Source of the DNA: Streptomyces luomodiensis
GTDB lineage: Bacteria > Actinomycetota > Actinomycetes > Streptomycetales > Streptomycetaceae
Length of the DNA stretch: 64,000 nucleotides
Direction of reading: 5' to 3'
NCBI RefSeq assembly: GCF_031679605.1
Contig: NZ_CP117522.1
Span: forward strand, 310,001 to 374,000
Within the stretch, counting starts at the first letter, position 1. Each line of letters begins with the position of its first letter. The notes under the pieces were generated by a model. It saw nothing but the letters and a program-made list of their open reading frames with translations, was not told where the DNA came from and made no database searches. This document shows, piece by piece, positions 42,663 through 54,865 of the stretch. The position numbers and the translations under genes are program-made.

Positions 42663-43526
42663 TCACCCCTTGCCGAAGTGCACCGCGGGGAAGGCACCCG
42701 CCGCCCTGAGGGTTGCGGTGAAGCCGCCGGCCAGCTCGGTCAGGCGCGCGGTGGCGGCCGCACCGAGGTGGTCGTACGGGGCGGCGTCGAGGCGGTCGGT
42801 GAGCGCCTCGGCCTCACCGCGCAGGGCCGCGCCCGCCTTGGTGAGCTCCCCGGCCTCGTCCAGCAGACCGCGCTCGCGCAAGCCGTCCCGGGCGTCGGCC
42901 CACTGCCGGGCGGACCACCCGCGAGTCCGCATGAACAGCGCCGATGTCGGCGCCTTGCCGGTGGCGTTGTGCAGGACCAGCGCCTCGATCCCGGACAGGC
43001 CGGCGACCGCCAGGGCGGCGAGGTGACCGTCGCCCCGGTGCTCGCGCAGCAGTGTCGCGGCGTGCCACAGGGTCAGATGCGGCTCCCCGGGCACGGGCAG
43101 GTCGGCGTTGGCGGCGTACAGCGGGCGCGCCTCTCGGCGGCACGCCTCGGTGGCCCGCATCGCCAACTCGGCCGCCTCGGCCATCTCCTTCGAGGTGAGG
43201 GCCTCCTCCCCGAGCAGCCGTCGCAGTGTTCTGTCCGCGCCGCGCAGCCGGGCCGCGAGCACCGCCTCCGGTGTGGCGAGGGCCCACGCGGCGGGGATGT
43301 ACCGCTTCACGTGCTCGGGGTTGAAGTTGTAGAACGTCGCCGTGACGGTGCCCGCGCCCACCGCCCCGAGCGGTGCCGCGCGGCCCGCGAAGTAGGCCAT
43401 GGCGCCGGGCTCCAGCCCGAGCGCCGCGAGTTCGTCCTGCCGTTCCGGCGCGAAGTACACGCATGAGTGCAGGGGACCGACGGCGTCGTGGCAGTGGCGG
43501 CCGGCGCTCGCCTCGTACGACGTCAT
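42663..43526 (-). CDS. SCO6745-family (SalK-like) protein
   Basis: 287 residues matching the actinobacterial SCO6745 group, which annotators link to SalK. N-terminal HDAVGPLHSCVYFAPERQDE and FYNFNPEHVKRYIPAAWAL are typical; the C-terminal part has a winged-helix look (LRERGLLDEAGELTKAGAAL). Function is not established; a regulatory or ligand-binding role is possible. ATG overlaps the stop of a 20-codon ORF by four bases, which itself overlaps the GntR stop, so the three genes are translated in series. Confidence 0.75.
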   Translation of the reverse strand: MTSYEASAGRHCHDAVGPLHSCVYFAPERQDELAALGLEPGAMAYFAGRAAPLGAVGAGTVTATFYNFNPEHVKRYIPAAWALATPEAVLAARLRGADRTLRRLLGEEALTSKEMAEAAELAMRATEACRREARPLYAANADLPVPGEPHLTLWHAATLLREHRGDGHLAALAVAGLSGIEALVLHNATGKAPTSALFMRTRGWSARQWADARDGLRERGLLDEAGELTKAGAALRGEAEALTDRLDAAPYDHLGAAATARLTELAGGFTATLRAAGAFPAVHFGKG

Positions 43527-43585
43527 GCCACAGCTCCGGTGCCGGCGCTCAGGTGCGGCCGTCCGGCCAGGTCGGCGAGGTACAT
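43523..43585 (-). CDS. 20-codon ORF linking GntR and SCO6745-like genes
   Basis: MYLADLAGRPHLSAGTGAVA then TGA. Its ATG overlaps the GntR stop by one base (TGATG) and its stop overlaps the next start (ATGA). GAGGAAG stands four bases upstream of its ATG. The peptide may simply carry ribosomes from one gene to the next, since the downstream gene lacks its own ribosome site. Confidence 0.5.
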   Translation of the reverse strand: MYLADLAGRPHLSAGTGAVA

Positions 43586-44289
43586 CAGACTTCCTCCGCG
43601 GATTCGTGGTGGGTACGGCCGGTCAGCACGGCCGCGGTCATGGTGAGGTGCTGGGCCAGTACCTCGGCCGCGGTGTCGGCGTCGCGGGCCAGCGCCGCCT
43701 CCTCCAGCCGACGGTGCTCGGCGGCGCCGTCCCGGTCGGGGTTGCGGTGCGCCGACCAGCGGCGGGCCAGCTCGCTCGCGGTCCACAGCCGGTCGAAGGT
43801 CTCCAGCAGGACCGGATTGCCGCACCCCTCCAGCAGGGTGCGGTGGAAGACCCGGTGCGCCTCGGACCACGCGCCGCTGTAGTGCGCGCCCTCCTCCGGC
43901 ACGTACGGCGGGGTGCGGACCAGACGGTGGTGGGCGGCCCGCACGCGGGTCTCCCAGTCGAGGTCGCCGCGCTCGACGGACATGCGCAGCACGACCGGTT
44001 CGATGGTCCGGCGAGCCTCCGCGATCTCCTGCCAGCGGCGATCGGAGAAGGCCGGGACGGCGAAACCGCGGTTGGGCAGCCGGTCGGCGAGGCCCTCGCC
44101 GACCACCCGCACGAGCGCCTCGCGCACGACGGCCAGGCTCACGCCCTGTTCCTTGGCGAGGTCCTGCGGTTTGAGGGCGTCGCCGGGGGCGTAGTCCCCG
44201 CGCATGATCGCGTCCCGCAGATGCGCGTAGACCTGCTCGGAGAGCATCCGCTTCCCCGGTGGGGTCGAGGTGGGGGTTGTCTGGGTCAT
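43585..44289 (-). CDS. GntR-family (FadR-type) transcriptional regulator
   Basis: 234 residues. The winged helix spans about 15-80 (LSEQVYAHLRDAIMRGDYAP, then DLAKEQGVSLAVVREALVRV). An all-helical FCD domain follows at about 95-225, with metal-site candidates EAHRVFHRTLLEG and HRRLEEAALARD. Two palindromes lie just before its start, suggesting autoregulation and control of the divergent PEBP gene. Its stop overlaps a 20-codon ORF. Confidence 0.88.
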   Translation of the reverse strand: MTQTTPTSTPPGKRMLSEQVYAHLRDAIMRGDYAPGDALKPQDLAKEQGVSLAVVREALVRVVGEGLADRLPNRGFAVPAFSDRRWQEIAEARRTIEPVVLRMSVERGDLDWETRVRAAHHRLVRTPPYVPEEGAHYSGAWSEAHRVFHRTLLEGCGNPVLLETFDRLWTASELARRWSAHRNPDRDGAAEHRRLEEAALARDADTAAEVLAQHLTMTAAVLTGRTHHESAEEV

Positions 44290-44314
44290 GCACTCAGGAT
44301 AGATGATGGCCTCG

Positions 44315-44326
44315 ATAATCGATTAT
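44315..44326. promoter_or_regulatory. GntR operator candidate 1
   Basis: ATAATCGATTAT is a perfect 12-bp palindrome 26 bases before the GntR start, AT-rich against the background. Confidence 0.5.
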
Positions 44327-44331
44327 TGCTG

Positions 44332-44348
44332 CTATGGTCGATCCATAG
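44332..44348. promoter_or_regulatory. GntR operator candidate 2
   Basis: CTATGG-TCGAT-CCATAG is a 6-5-6 inverted repeat six bases beyond the first palindrome, between the GntR gene and the divergent PEBP gene. Confidence 0.45.
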
Positions 44349-44480
44349 TCGATGACCGGTGACGACGGCGATACATACCGCCGCGCCACGTCGCGGGCCC
44401 TTCGCCGACCGCGTCATCGCCACCCACGGCACGGCCGGGCATCACGCCCACCCACAGCACGGCCTGAAAGGAACGACGCC

Positions 44481-45020
44481 ATGAGCGCCAACGACCCCTT
44501 CGCCCGCCTCCCCGAGGCGGCCTCCTTCACCGTTACCAGCACCACCGTCACCGACGGCGCCGCCTGGCCGCTCGAGCAGTTCTCCGGTATCTCCGGCGTC
44601 CCCGGCGGCAAGGACATCTCCCCGCAGCTGTCCTGGAGCGGCGCCCCGGAAGGCACCAAGAGCTACGCCGTCACCGTCTACGACCCCGACGCCCCCACCG
44701 GGTCCGGGTTCTGGCACTGGGCGGTCGCCGACATCCCCGCCACCGTCACCGAACTGCCCGAGGGCGCCGGTGACGACACCGGTTCCGGTCTGCCCGAAGG
44801 CGCCTTCCACCTGCCCAACGACGCCCGCGCGGCCCGCTTCATCGGGGCCGCCCCGCCGGCCGGGCACGGCCCGCACCGCTACTTCATCGTGGTGCACGCC
44901 CTCGACGTCGAGTCCATCGGTGTCCCGGCCGACGCCACCCCGGCCGTCCTCGGCTTCACCATGGCCGCCCACATCCTCGGCCGCGCGGTCCTGACCGTCA
45001 CCGCCGAAACCCCCGCCTGA
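44481..45020 (+). CDS. YbhB/YbcL-family PEBP protein
   Basis: 179 residues with the phosphatidylethanolamine-binding fold: [20 protein letters not shown], then [20 protein letters not shown] (the DPDAP and HW ligand-pocket motifs), and [13 protein letters not shown] near 133-145. Bacterial members bind small anions; the biological role is unclear. GAAAGGA ten bases upstream supports this ATG. It is divergent from the GntR gene across about 190 bases with two palindromes. Confidence 0.88.
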   Translation: MSANDPFARLPEAASFTVTSTTVTDGAAWPLEQFSGISGVPGGKDISPQLSWSGAPEGTKSYAVTVYDPDAPTGSGFWHWAVADIPATVTELPEGAGDDTGSGLPEGAFHLPNDARAARFIGAAPPAGHGPHRYFIVVHALDVESIGVPADATPAVLGFTMAAHILGRAVLTVTAETPA

Positions 45021-45286
45021 CGAACAGCGACGGGGAGGGTCCTCGACCGCTGGGGTGGAGGATCGTGCTCGCGGACCATGCCCGTCGCGGCAACCGCGAG
45101 GTCCCCGTGTCCAGGCCGCGACGCCCCTCCCGGCGCGGGCGGCGGTAGACCGCGCGGTGCCCTGCGGCCGGGTTCTGGGCGCCGCGACGGAGCCACCACA
45201 TCGTGACCGCGGCTCAGCCCCGGGCCGGGAAGACGTCGCCCTGGGCTGTCCTCGATCGGCTCGCCCTCGCGGGGCGGACCACGCGC

Positions 45287-47938
<2,652 letters not shown>

Positions 47939-47942
<4 letters not shown>

Positions 47943-48829
47943 CCGGTCCCGCACCGGAATGTGCGGCGCTGGCCGAAGGACTCCGCGACGTACGGGCGCG
48001 CACGGGCCTGAGCCTGGCGGCGCTGGCCGAGCGCACCGCGTACAGCAAGTCCTCGTGGGAGCGCTACCTCAACGGCAAGAAGCCCGTGCCCCGGCAAGCC
48101 GTCCTGGCCCTGTGCGCACTGGCTCAGGAGCCCACCGGGCGGCTGTTGGCACTGTGGGAACTGGCGGACGCGGAGTGGAGCGGGCGCGCCCGGCACGCCC
48201 CCTCCACCTCCACCCCCTCCACCCCGGCCGTGCCGCCGCCCGTACCTGCCCCGGCTGCCGCCGGCGCCCCGAGCGCCACGGCCGTCCTGACCGCCACCGG
48301 CGCCACGGGCATCACCACGGCCGCGCTTGGCAAGGCTTGGCACAGGTGGCTGTTCCTCCTCGGCGCGGGAGTGGCCGCGTTGGCCGCCACCGCGGTGATC
48401 ACGGCGCTGTCCGTGCAGGACTCGGGTGCCGGACAGGCGACGAGTCTGGCGTCCCCCGTCCTGGAACCCCCTGTCGGTTGCCGGGGGAAGACGTGCGAGG
48501 GGAAGGACTCCGGCGCCCCCACGTTCTGCTCGTTACCCGATCGGTCGGAGGTGCTCGGGCCCAAGCACCGCACCCGGACCGGTGCTTTCGTGCAAATCCG
48601 GTACAGCAAGGTGTGCGCGGCGGCATGGGGCCGGTTCTGGCATGCGAAGGTGGGAGACGCGATCGAGATCTCGGCTCCCGGCAGCCCGTCGCAGCGAGAA
48701 GAAGTCGCCGACGTCCACGACACCAAGGCTTACCTCTTCACCTACATGGTCGACGCGAGCGAGACCACCGGACTGCGGGTGTGCTTCGACCCGGTGGGCG
48801 TCGGCCGCCCGGAATGTTTCCGTCCCTGA
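47939..48829 (+). CDS. Membrane-anchored XRE regulator with DUF2690 domain
   Basis: 296 residues. XRE helix-turn-helix at about 12-70 (RTGLSLAALAERTAYSKSSW), a Ser/Thr/Pro/Ala-rich linker, one membrane helix at about 136-157, and an outer domain from about 175 with CRGKTCEGKD and further Cys residues, matching DUF2690. The DNA-binding half is clearly related to that of the gene upstream (SWERYxNGKxxPRQAV in both), pointing to duplication with exchange of the outer domain. Start overlaps the previous stop by four bases. Confidence 0.82.
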
Positions 48830-48937
48830 CCGGTCACGGCAGCGGGTTCGGAAGCGGCCGGGCGGCGGTCCGCGGTCTGACCGCCCGCGTTTCTATGCTG
48901 GTTCTCCGTCGGCGTGCAGATCAGGGGGGGACACGAC

Positions 48938-51900
48938 ATGACGACGGTGCGGTTCGAGCTGTGGGGGCCCATGCGGGTGTTCGTCGACGGCCGGGAGGCA
49001 TCGATTCCGGCCGCGAAACACCGCGCCCTCCTCGCGGCGCTGCTGCTCAGGGCGGGCCAGTCCGTCCCGGTGAGCGACCTCGTCGACCGGTTGTGGGACA
49101 CCGATCCCCCGCTCAGGGCCAAAGCTGTGCTACAGACCTATGTGTTACGCGCGCGCCGAGCACTGGGACCTGCCGCCGATCTGCTGCGCACGACCACCGG
49201 GGGGTACCTCCTCGCAGTGGAGCCGCACGCCCTGGACGTCACGGAGTTCCGGGACCTGACCGCACGAGCGGCCCGCCACGCGGGCAGCAAAGAAGCCACC
49301 GCGGAGGAGGCCTGCCTGGCACAAGCGGTGGCTCTCCGCCGCGGCCCCCTGCTCGCGGACGTCCCCTCCGAGGTGCTGCACCGCGAGGAGGTGCCCCACT
49401 GGGAGGAGCTGCACCTGACAGCGTGCGAGCGGCTTGCCGAGCTGGAGCTCGAGCAGGGCCGCCTCACCCAGTCGCTCGCCCGTCTCACAGCGCTCTCCGC
49501 CGCCCATCCGCTGCGGGAGCGACTGTGGTACCTGCGCATGCTCGCCTTGTACCGCGGCGGACGGCAGGCCGACGCGCTGCGCGCCTACCGCGAGCTGCAT
49601 CGCCTTCTCGACGAAGAACTGGCGGTCGCCCCATCGGCCCGCCTGCAGGATCTGCACCAGGCCATCCTGGCCGGTGCGCCCGAGCTGCTGCCGCCGGCAC
49701 CGGAACAGGCGACCACCGCCCCACCCGCTCAGGACGGAACGTCTTCAAGGACGCCTGTGTTCTCCCCCTGGACGGCGGCGTGCCAACTTCCTCCCTCACC
49801 CTCGGCCTTCGTCGGCCGGACGGCGGCCCTGTCGGCGATATCGCGGCACTTGGCGCCGTCCGCGCGCACCGAGGGCAACGTCCCCGTGCTCAACGTCTGC
49901 GGGCCGCCCGGCGTCGGCAAGACGGCACTGGCCGTCACGGCCGCCCACAACCTCAGCGGCCACTACCCGGACGGCCAGTGGTACCTCCCCCTGGCGGGGG
50001 CCACGCCGGCCCCCCCGAGACCCCGCTGAGGTGCTGGCCGATCTGCTGCACCTGGCGGGCTACCAGGGGCCGCTGCCGCAGACCCTGGAGGCCCGGACCG
50101 CGGCACTGCGCGGCCGTCTCACCGGGCGCCGCGTCCTGCTGGTGCTCGACGACGCCCGCGACACCGAACAGATCATGTCCCTGCTGCCTGGGACCGCCGG
50201 GTGTGCCGCGCTGGTCACCAGCCGCCGCATGAGTACCGCGTCAGCGGGCATCCATGACCTGCCGCTGTCCTCGCTCAGCCCGGACGAATCCGTTGAACTG
50301 CTGGAACGGCTGCTCGGGCGGCGACGCGTCCACGACGAGCCGGCGGCCTGCCGGGAGACCGTCCGGCTGTGCGGTCACCTCCCCTTGGCCCTGCGCGTCG
50401 CCGCGGCGCGGCTGTCCCGCCGCCCCGATGCCAGTCTGGCGTCCTTCGTGGCCCGGCTGGACAGCCCCCGGCGCCGTCTGGACGAGCTCTCCGAGGACGA
50501 CGTAGGACTGCGCACCCTGTTCGACTACTCCTACGCGGTCATGACGCTGGGTGATCAGCGTGCCTTCCGGATGCTCGGTCTGCTGCCGTATCCCCACTTC
50601 GCGTGCTGGATGCTCGGTGCCCTGCTGGGCGGCGACGGTGAGCGCGCCACGGAGCGTCTCGTCGCGGGCAATCTGGTGGAGCCCGCCGGCACCGATCTGG
50701 CAGGCGAACCCGTCTACCGCCTCCACGACTTACTGGCCGTCCACGCCCGCGAACGCGCCACCCTCACCGACGGGCCCCGGGACGCCACGGAGATCGCCGC
50801 CGCACAGGACCGTCTGCTGGACGCGGTGGTCCTTCTCGCGACCACCGCCTACGCCCGCGGCGCCCGGTCCTCGGACGACCTGCCACCGGACGATACCCCC
50901 GTGCCTCCGGTACTGGCCGGCCATGACGTCGAGCGGCTTCTCGCGCACCCCACCCGCTGGATGCGCGCCAACCGGTCGCACCTCGAGGCGCTCATCGAGG
51001 ACGCCTGCGCGCGGGGCCGCTACCCGGCCGCGGCGCGCCTGACCGACACCGTGCTGGCCACCCTGGGGGAGCCCGGCGACGCCCCCAGGCTGCTCCGGCA
51101 TTACCGGGCCGTGGAGCGGACAGCCGCGGCCGCCGGTGACGAGCGCCTCGCCTGGCGTGCCGCCTACGGACGCGCCCAGTCCCTGCTGTACGAGGACGCC
51201 CCGCGCGCACGCGACATCTTCGCCGAGTGCGTCCAGGCCTTCAAACGACTCGGTGCCCAGCGGGAATACCTCTACGGCCTCTCCGGACTCTCCTACTGCG
51301 AGGAGACGCTCGGGAACACCGAGGCTCAGCTGTACCACGCCCGGGAGGCGGCGAGACTCGCCGATCGCTCGTTCTCGCCGGACGACAAGGGAGTCGCGCT
51401 GCGTGCCCTGGGGGCAGCGCTGCACACGGCCGGACAGTCCCAGGAGGCTCTCACCGTCTACGAGGAAGCGGCCGACATCGCCCGTGCCCAAGGACTCGCC
51501 CAGGCGGAAGCCACGACACTCTACGGCCTGGCCCGCAGCGCGGTCGCGGTCGGCCGTCTCGCTCGGGCTCGGTCCGCCTGCGGACGTGCGCTCACTCTGT
51601 ACGAGGAGGTGGGAAGCGCGCACGGCGCCGCCTGGATAACGCTCATGACCGCGACCGTCGCCCTGGAGGACGGCACACCGAGGGAGTCGGCTTCGCTGGC
51701 CGCCCGTGCGATGGTCCTGCTGCGCGAATGCGGTGATCTGCGGGGTGCGGCGACCGCGATGCTGCGGCGCGGCGAAGCGCTGTTGGCCGACGGCCGCCCG
51801 GCAGAAGCGCGTGCGGTGCTGCGTGAGGCCGTCGCCGAACTCGACAGGACCGGCGCGCGAGGCCACCACGCCAGGGCGGTCGCCTTGCTCACCAGGGTGG

Positions 51901-51938
51901 AGGGGGAGACGCCCGGCGCGTCACCCGCTCAGCCGTGA
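48938..51938 (+). CDS. AfsR/SARP-like STAND regulator interrupted by a C7 frameshift
   Basis: Frame 1 (48938-50029) encodes an OmpR-type DNA-binding domain (about 1-95), a bacterial transcriptional activator domain (about 100-250) and the start of an NB-ARC ATPase with P-loop GPPGVGKTA near 324. It then runs into TGA after GATPAPPRPR. Frame 2 continues at once with DPAEVLADLLHLAG, Walker B-like RVLLVLDDARDTEQ, RxxxR sensor VTSRRM and TPR-like repeats to 51938. One C less in the seven-C run at 50010-50016 would join them; total length 3001 bases equals 1000 codons plus one base. In-frame TTA codons at 49145 and 50730 imply bldA dependence. It may be a pseudogene, a slippage-switched gene or a sequencing error. 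Confidence 0.82.
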
Positions 51939-52018
51939 ACGGCCGAGCCGGCGTGGCGTGACAGACTTCTGATGCTCGCCCTGGGCGAGCCCCGTTCCAC
52001 CGCAGAGGAGCATTCCGC

Positions 52019-53074
52019 GTGACCGCCACGCTCGACCACCCCCTCGTCACAGCGGCCCGTCGGCTGGCCGACGACGTCCTCTCCCCCGCCGCCGAGGCGC
52101 ACGACCGGGAGGGCGTCACGCCCGCGGCCATCGACTCCGTCAAGGCGTCGGGCGTGCTGGGGGTGAGCGCACCGGCGGCGTACGGCGGCGCGGAGGCTCC
52201 GGCGGCCGTCGGCCGGGAGATCGCCGAGATTCTCGCGGGCGCCTGCTGCTCGACGTTCTTCGTCCAGGCCCAGCACCACACGCCGGTGCGCATGCTGGCC
52301 GAGGGCGAGGAGGCGATACGGAGGCGGTGGCTGCGCCCGCTGAGCGAGGGCACGCTGCTCGCCGGAATCGCCTTCTCGCACCTGCGCGCCTACCCGGAGC
52401 TGCCCGTGCGGGCCACCCGGGTGGCGGGCGGCTGGCGCTTCGACGGACGTGTGCCCTGGTACACCGGCTGGGGGCTGAACGACGTGTTCCTGCTGGGCGG
52501 TGCGACCGAGGACGGCGAGGTGGTCTTCGCCGGCGTCGCCGCCCGCGAGCAGCCGGGCCTCACCGCCACGGACCCGCTCCAGCTCGCCGCGCTCACCGGT
52601 GCGCGGACGGTGGGGCTGTTGCTCGACGGGCTCGTGCTGCCCGACGAGGCGGTGGTGGTGCGCCTTCCGTACGAGCGCTGGGCGACGGAGGACCGCCCGA
52701 AGAACACCAACACCAACCCCGCCGTCTTCGGCGTGGCCCGCGCCGCGCTCGACCTCCTCGACGCGTCCGGCGACGGCGAGGCCAAGGAGACGGCGGGTGT
52801 GCTGCGCGAACGCCTGGCCGCGGCACGCCGCGACGCCTACGCCCTGGTCGATGAGGTGCCACCCGCCGAGCGGCTGGACGACAGGCTCGCGGTCAAGGTC
52901 CGGGCCTACGACCTGATGCGCGCCGCCACCACGGCCGCGATCGCCGCGGGCGGCGGTCGTGCCTTCGGCCTCTCCCACCCGGCCCAGCGCCTCGCCAGGG
53001 AGGGCCTGTTCCTCGTCGTCCAGGGCCAGACCCGCGAGGTCCGCACGGCCCACCTGGAGGCCCTGCGGTCCTGA
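52019..53074 (+). CDS. Acyl-CoA dehydrogenase-family protein
   Basis: 351 residues with the order of an acyl-CoA dehydrogenase: N-terminal helical domain (DVLSPAAEAHDREGVTPAAI), mid beta domain (AGGWRFDGRVPWYTGWGLND) and C-terminal helices ending AHLEALRS. It is shorter than the usual 380-400, and the usual GGxG-ending motif is replaced by GGGRAFGLSHPAQRLAREG, like the flavin-dependent hydroxylase/desulfurisation branch. A catalytic Glu cannot be assigned. GTG start with GAGGAG upstream. Stands alone; the next gene is a sugar transporter. Confidence 0.8.
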   Translation: MTATLDHPLVTAARRLADDVLSPAAEAHDREGVTPAAIDSVKASGVLGVSAPAAYGGAEAPAAVGREIAEILAGACCSTFFVQAQHHTPVRMLAEGEEAIRRRWLRPLSEGTLLAGIAFSHLRAYPELPVRATRVAGGWRFDGRVPWYTGWGLNDVFLLGGATEDGEVVFAGVAAREQPGLTATDPLQLAALTGARTVGLLLDGLVLPDEAVVVRLPYERWATEDRPKNTNTNPAVFGVARAALDLLDASGDGEAKETAGVLRERLAAARRDAYALVDEVPPAERLDDRLAVKVRAYDLMRAATTAAIAAGGGRAFGLSHPAQRLAREGLFLVVQGQTREVRTAHLEALRS

Positions 53075-53267
53075 CGCGGTGCGGCTCCCAAAAAACCGGG
53101 TCCGGTGCTTCGGGGCTTGGGGACTTCGGAGCTTGGGGACTTCGGGGTGTCCTTCCGTGGGTCGGCATGGGCACGGCGCGGTGACCGCCATGCGGACGCA
53201 TGTGCGAATACCTGCCTGGTCATGCATACGATCCCGCGGTACGTCCCTGCACCACCGGAAGGCTCCC

Positions 53268-54752
53268 GTGAGCTCCACCTCTCCCCAACCCGCCACCACG
53301 TCGTCGAAGACGGCGTCCGGCACGGCGCTGATCCGTTCGGCGGCCGACGTCTCCGATCTGGTCAATTCGGGCACCGCACGCGGCCGGCACGCGCGCATGA
53401 TCGTGATCATCGCACTCGGCGGGATCTTCCTCGACGCCTACGACCTGAGCTCCCTGGCGTACGGCCTGCCCGACATCACCCAGCAGTTCGGCCTCAGCTC
53501 CAGCCTGGCCGGGCTGGTCACCGCCTCGATCAGCATCGGTTCGCTGCTGGGTGCCCTGGTCGGCGGCTGGCTGGTGGACCGCATAGGCCGCTACCGGGTC
53601 TTCATGGCCAACATGCTCTTCTTCGTCGTCACCGCCCTGGTGTGCGCGGTGGCCCAGGACACGTGGACGCTGATCGCCGCGCGCTTCGTGATGGGCATCG
53701 GCGTCGGCATGGACATCCCGGTCGCCATCGCGTTCCTCGCCGAGTTCTCCCGGCTGCGGGGCAAGGGGAGCAAGGGCTCGCGCACGGCCGCCTGGTCGCC
53801 CGCCTGGTACGCGGCGACCAGCGGCTGCTACCTGGTGATCATGCTGCTGTACTTCCTCCTGCCCCACGCCCAGCTGGGCTGGCTGTGGCGGTTCACCGTC
53901 GGCTTCGGAGCGGTGCCCGCGCTGGTCGTGCTGCTGCTGCGCCGGCGCTATATGAACGAGTCCCCGACCTGGGCCGCCGACCAGGGTGACCTGGAGGGCG
54001 CGGCGCGGATCCTGCGTGAGTCCTACGGTGTGGACGCCCGTGTCGCCGACGGCGTGCCCGCGCGGACACCCCGTCCGCCCCGGCCCGGACTGAGCGCCTA
54101 CGCACGGCTCTTCACCCCGCCCTACCGCGCACGCACGATCCAATCGGTGACGGTCGGGGTGGCCGAGACCTTCGGCTACAACGCGGTCGCGTTCGGGCTG
54201 CCGATCATCATCGCCACGCTGATGACCCAGGGCCCGCTGACCACGATCGCGTCCTCCTTCGCCCTGAACCTCGTCTTCGCCCTGACCGGCGGGCTCCTCG
54301 GCATCCGCTGGGCGTCGACCCGTGGCGCCTGGCCGATGATGACGCTGGGCTTCGCGATCCAGCTCGTCGCCATCGTGGTGCTCGGCCTGATCGGGAAGCC
54401 GTCCGGGACGGGCGTGGTGACGGCGTCGATCCTGATGCTCGGCGCCTTCATGTTCGCCCAGGGCTTCGGGCCGGGCGCGCACATCATGAGCTATGCCTCG
54501 CTGGGCTTCCCGACCTCGATGCGCGGTGTCAGCATCGGCTTCAACCAGGCCGTCCTGCGCCTCGGGTCGACGCTGACGCTGTTCTTCTTCCCCATCCTCA
54601 GCAGCGGCCTCGGAACGGACGTGTACTGGGTCATCCTCGCCGCTCCCGTCCTCGGCCTGACCGCCCTCCTGGTGAAGCGCTGGGAGCCGGTCGGCTTCGA
54701 CGCGGACGCGGAGGAGCGGGCCCGGGTCGGGGCCGAGACGGCCCGGGGCTGA
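53268..54752 (+). CDS. MFS transporter, sugar-porter type
   Basis: 494 residues. After a hydrophilic N-terminus (about 1-40), twelve helices follow. Signature motifs are LGGIFLDAYDLSSLAYGLPD at helix 1, GGWLVDRIGRYRVF in loop 2-3, and a large central loop near 225-270 with RRYMNESPTWAADQGD. The D-R/GRR motif resembles sugar and aromatic-acid symporters. GTG at 53268 follows GGAAGG at five bases. A 19-bp terminator hairpin follows. Substrate unknown; neighbouring decarboxylase genes are convergent. Confidence 0.85.
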   Translation: MSSTSPQPATTSSKTASGTALIRSAADVSDLVNSGTARGRHARMIVIIALGGIFLDAYDLSSLAYGLPDITQQFGLSSSLAGLVTASISIGSLLGALVGGWLVDRIGRYRVFMANMLFFVVTALVCAVAQDTWTLIAARFVMGIGVGMDIPVAIAFLAEFSRLRGKGSKGSRTAAWSPAWYAATSGCYLVIMLLYFLLPHAQLGWLWRFTVGFGAVPALVVLLLRRRYMNESPTWAADQGDLEGAARILRESYGVDARVADGVPARTPRPPRPGLSAYARLFTPPYRARTIQSVTVGVAETFGYNAVAFGLPIIIATLMTQGPLTTIASSFALNLVFALTGGLLGIRWASTRGAWPMMTLGFAIQLVAIVVLGLIGKPSGTGVVTASILMLGAFMFAQGFGPGAHIMSYASLGFPTSMRGVSIGFNQAVLRLGSTLTLFFFPILSSGLGTDVYWVILAAPVLGLTALLVKRWEPVGFDADAEERARVGAETARG

Positions 54753-54818
54753 ACCCCGGGAAACCCGCCCGGAATGGTGTGTCCGGCTTCGGGCCGGTCC
54801 AGGGGGCACCAGGGAGAA

Positions 54819-54861
54819 GGTCCGCATCGGGACCGCCGGCGAGGCGGTCCCGATGCGGACC
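54819..54861. terminator. Strong 19-bp stem terminator between convergent genes
   Basis: GGTCCGCATCGGGACCGCC pairs perfectly with its complement around GGCGA. It separates the MFS gene from the converging amidohydrolase gene and can stop transcripts from both sides. Confidence 0.85.
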
Positions 54862-54865
54862 CGGC

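Noticed and set aside
53115-53145. GCTTGGGGACTTCGG repeated twice at 16-bp spacing
   Set aside because: Only two copies in a short leader before the sugar transporter, with no symmetry or known motif; probably local slippage.
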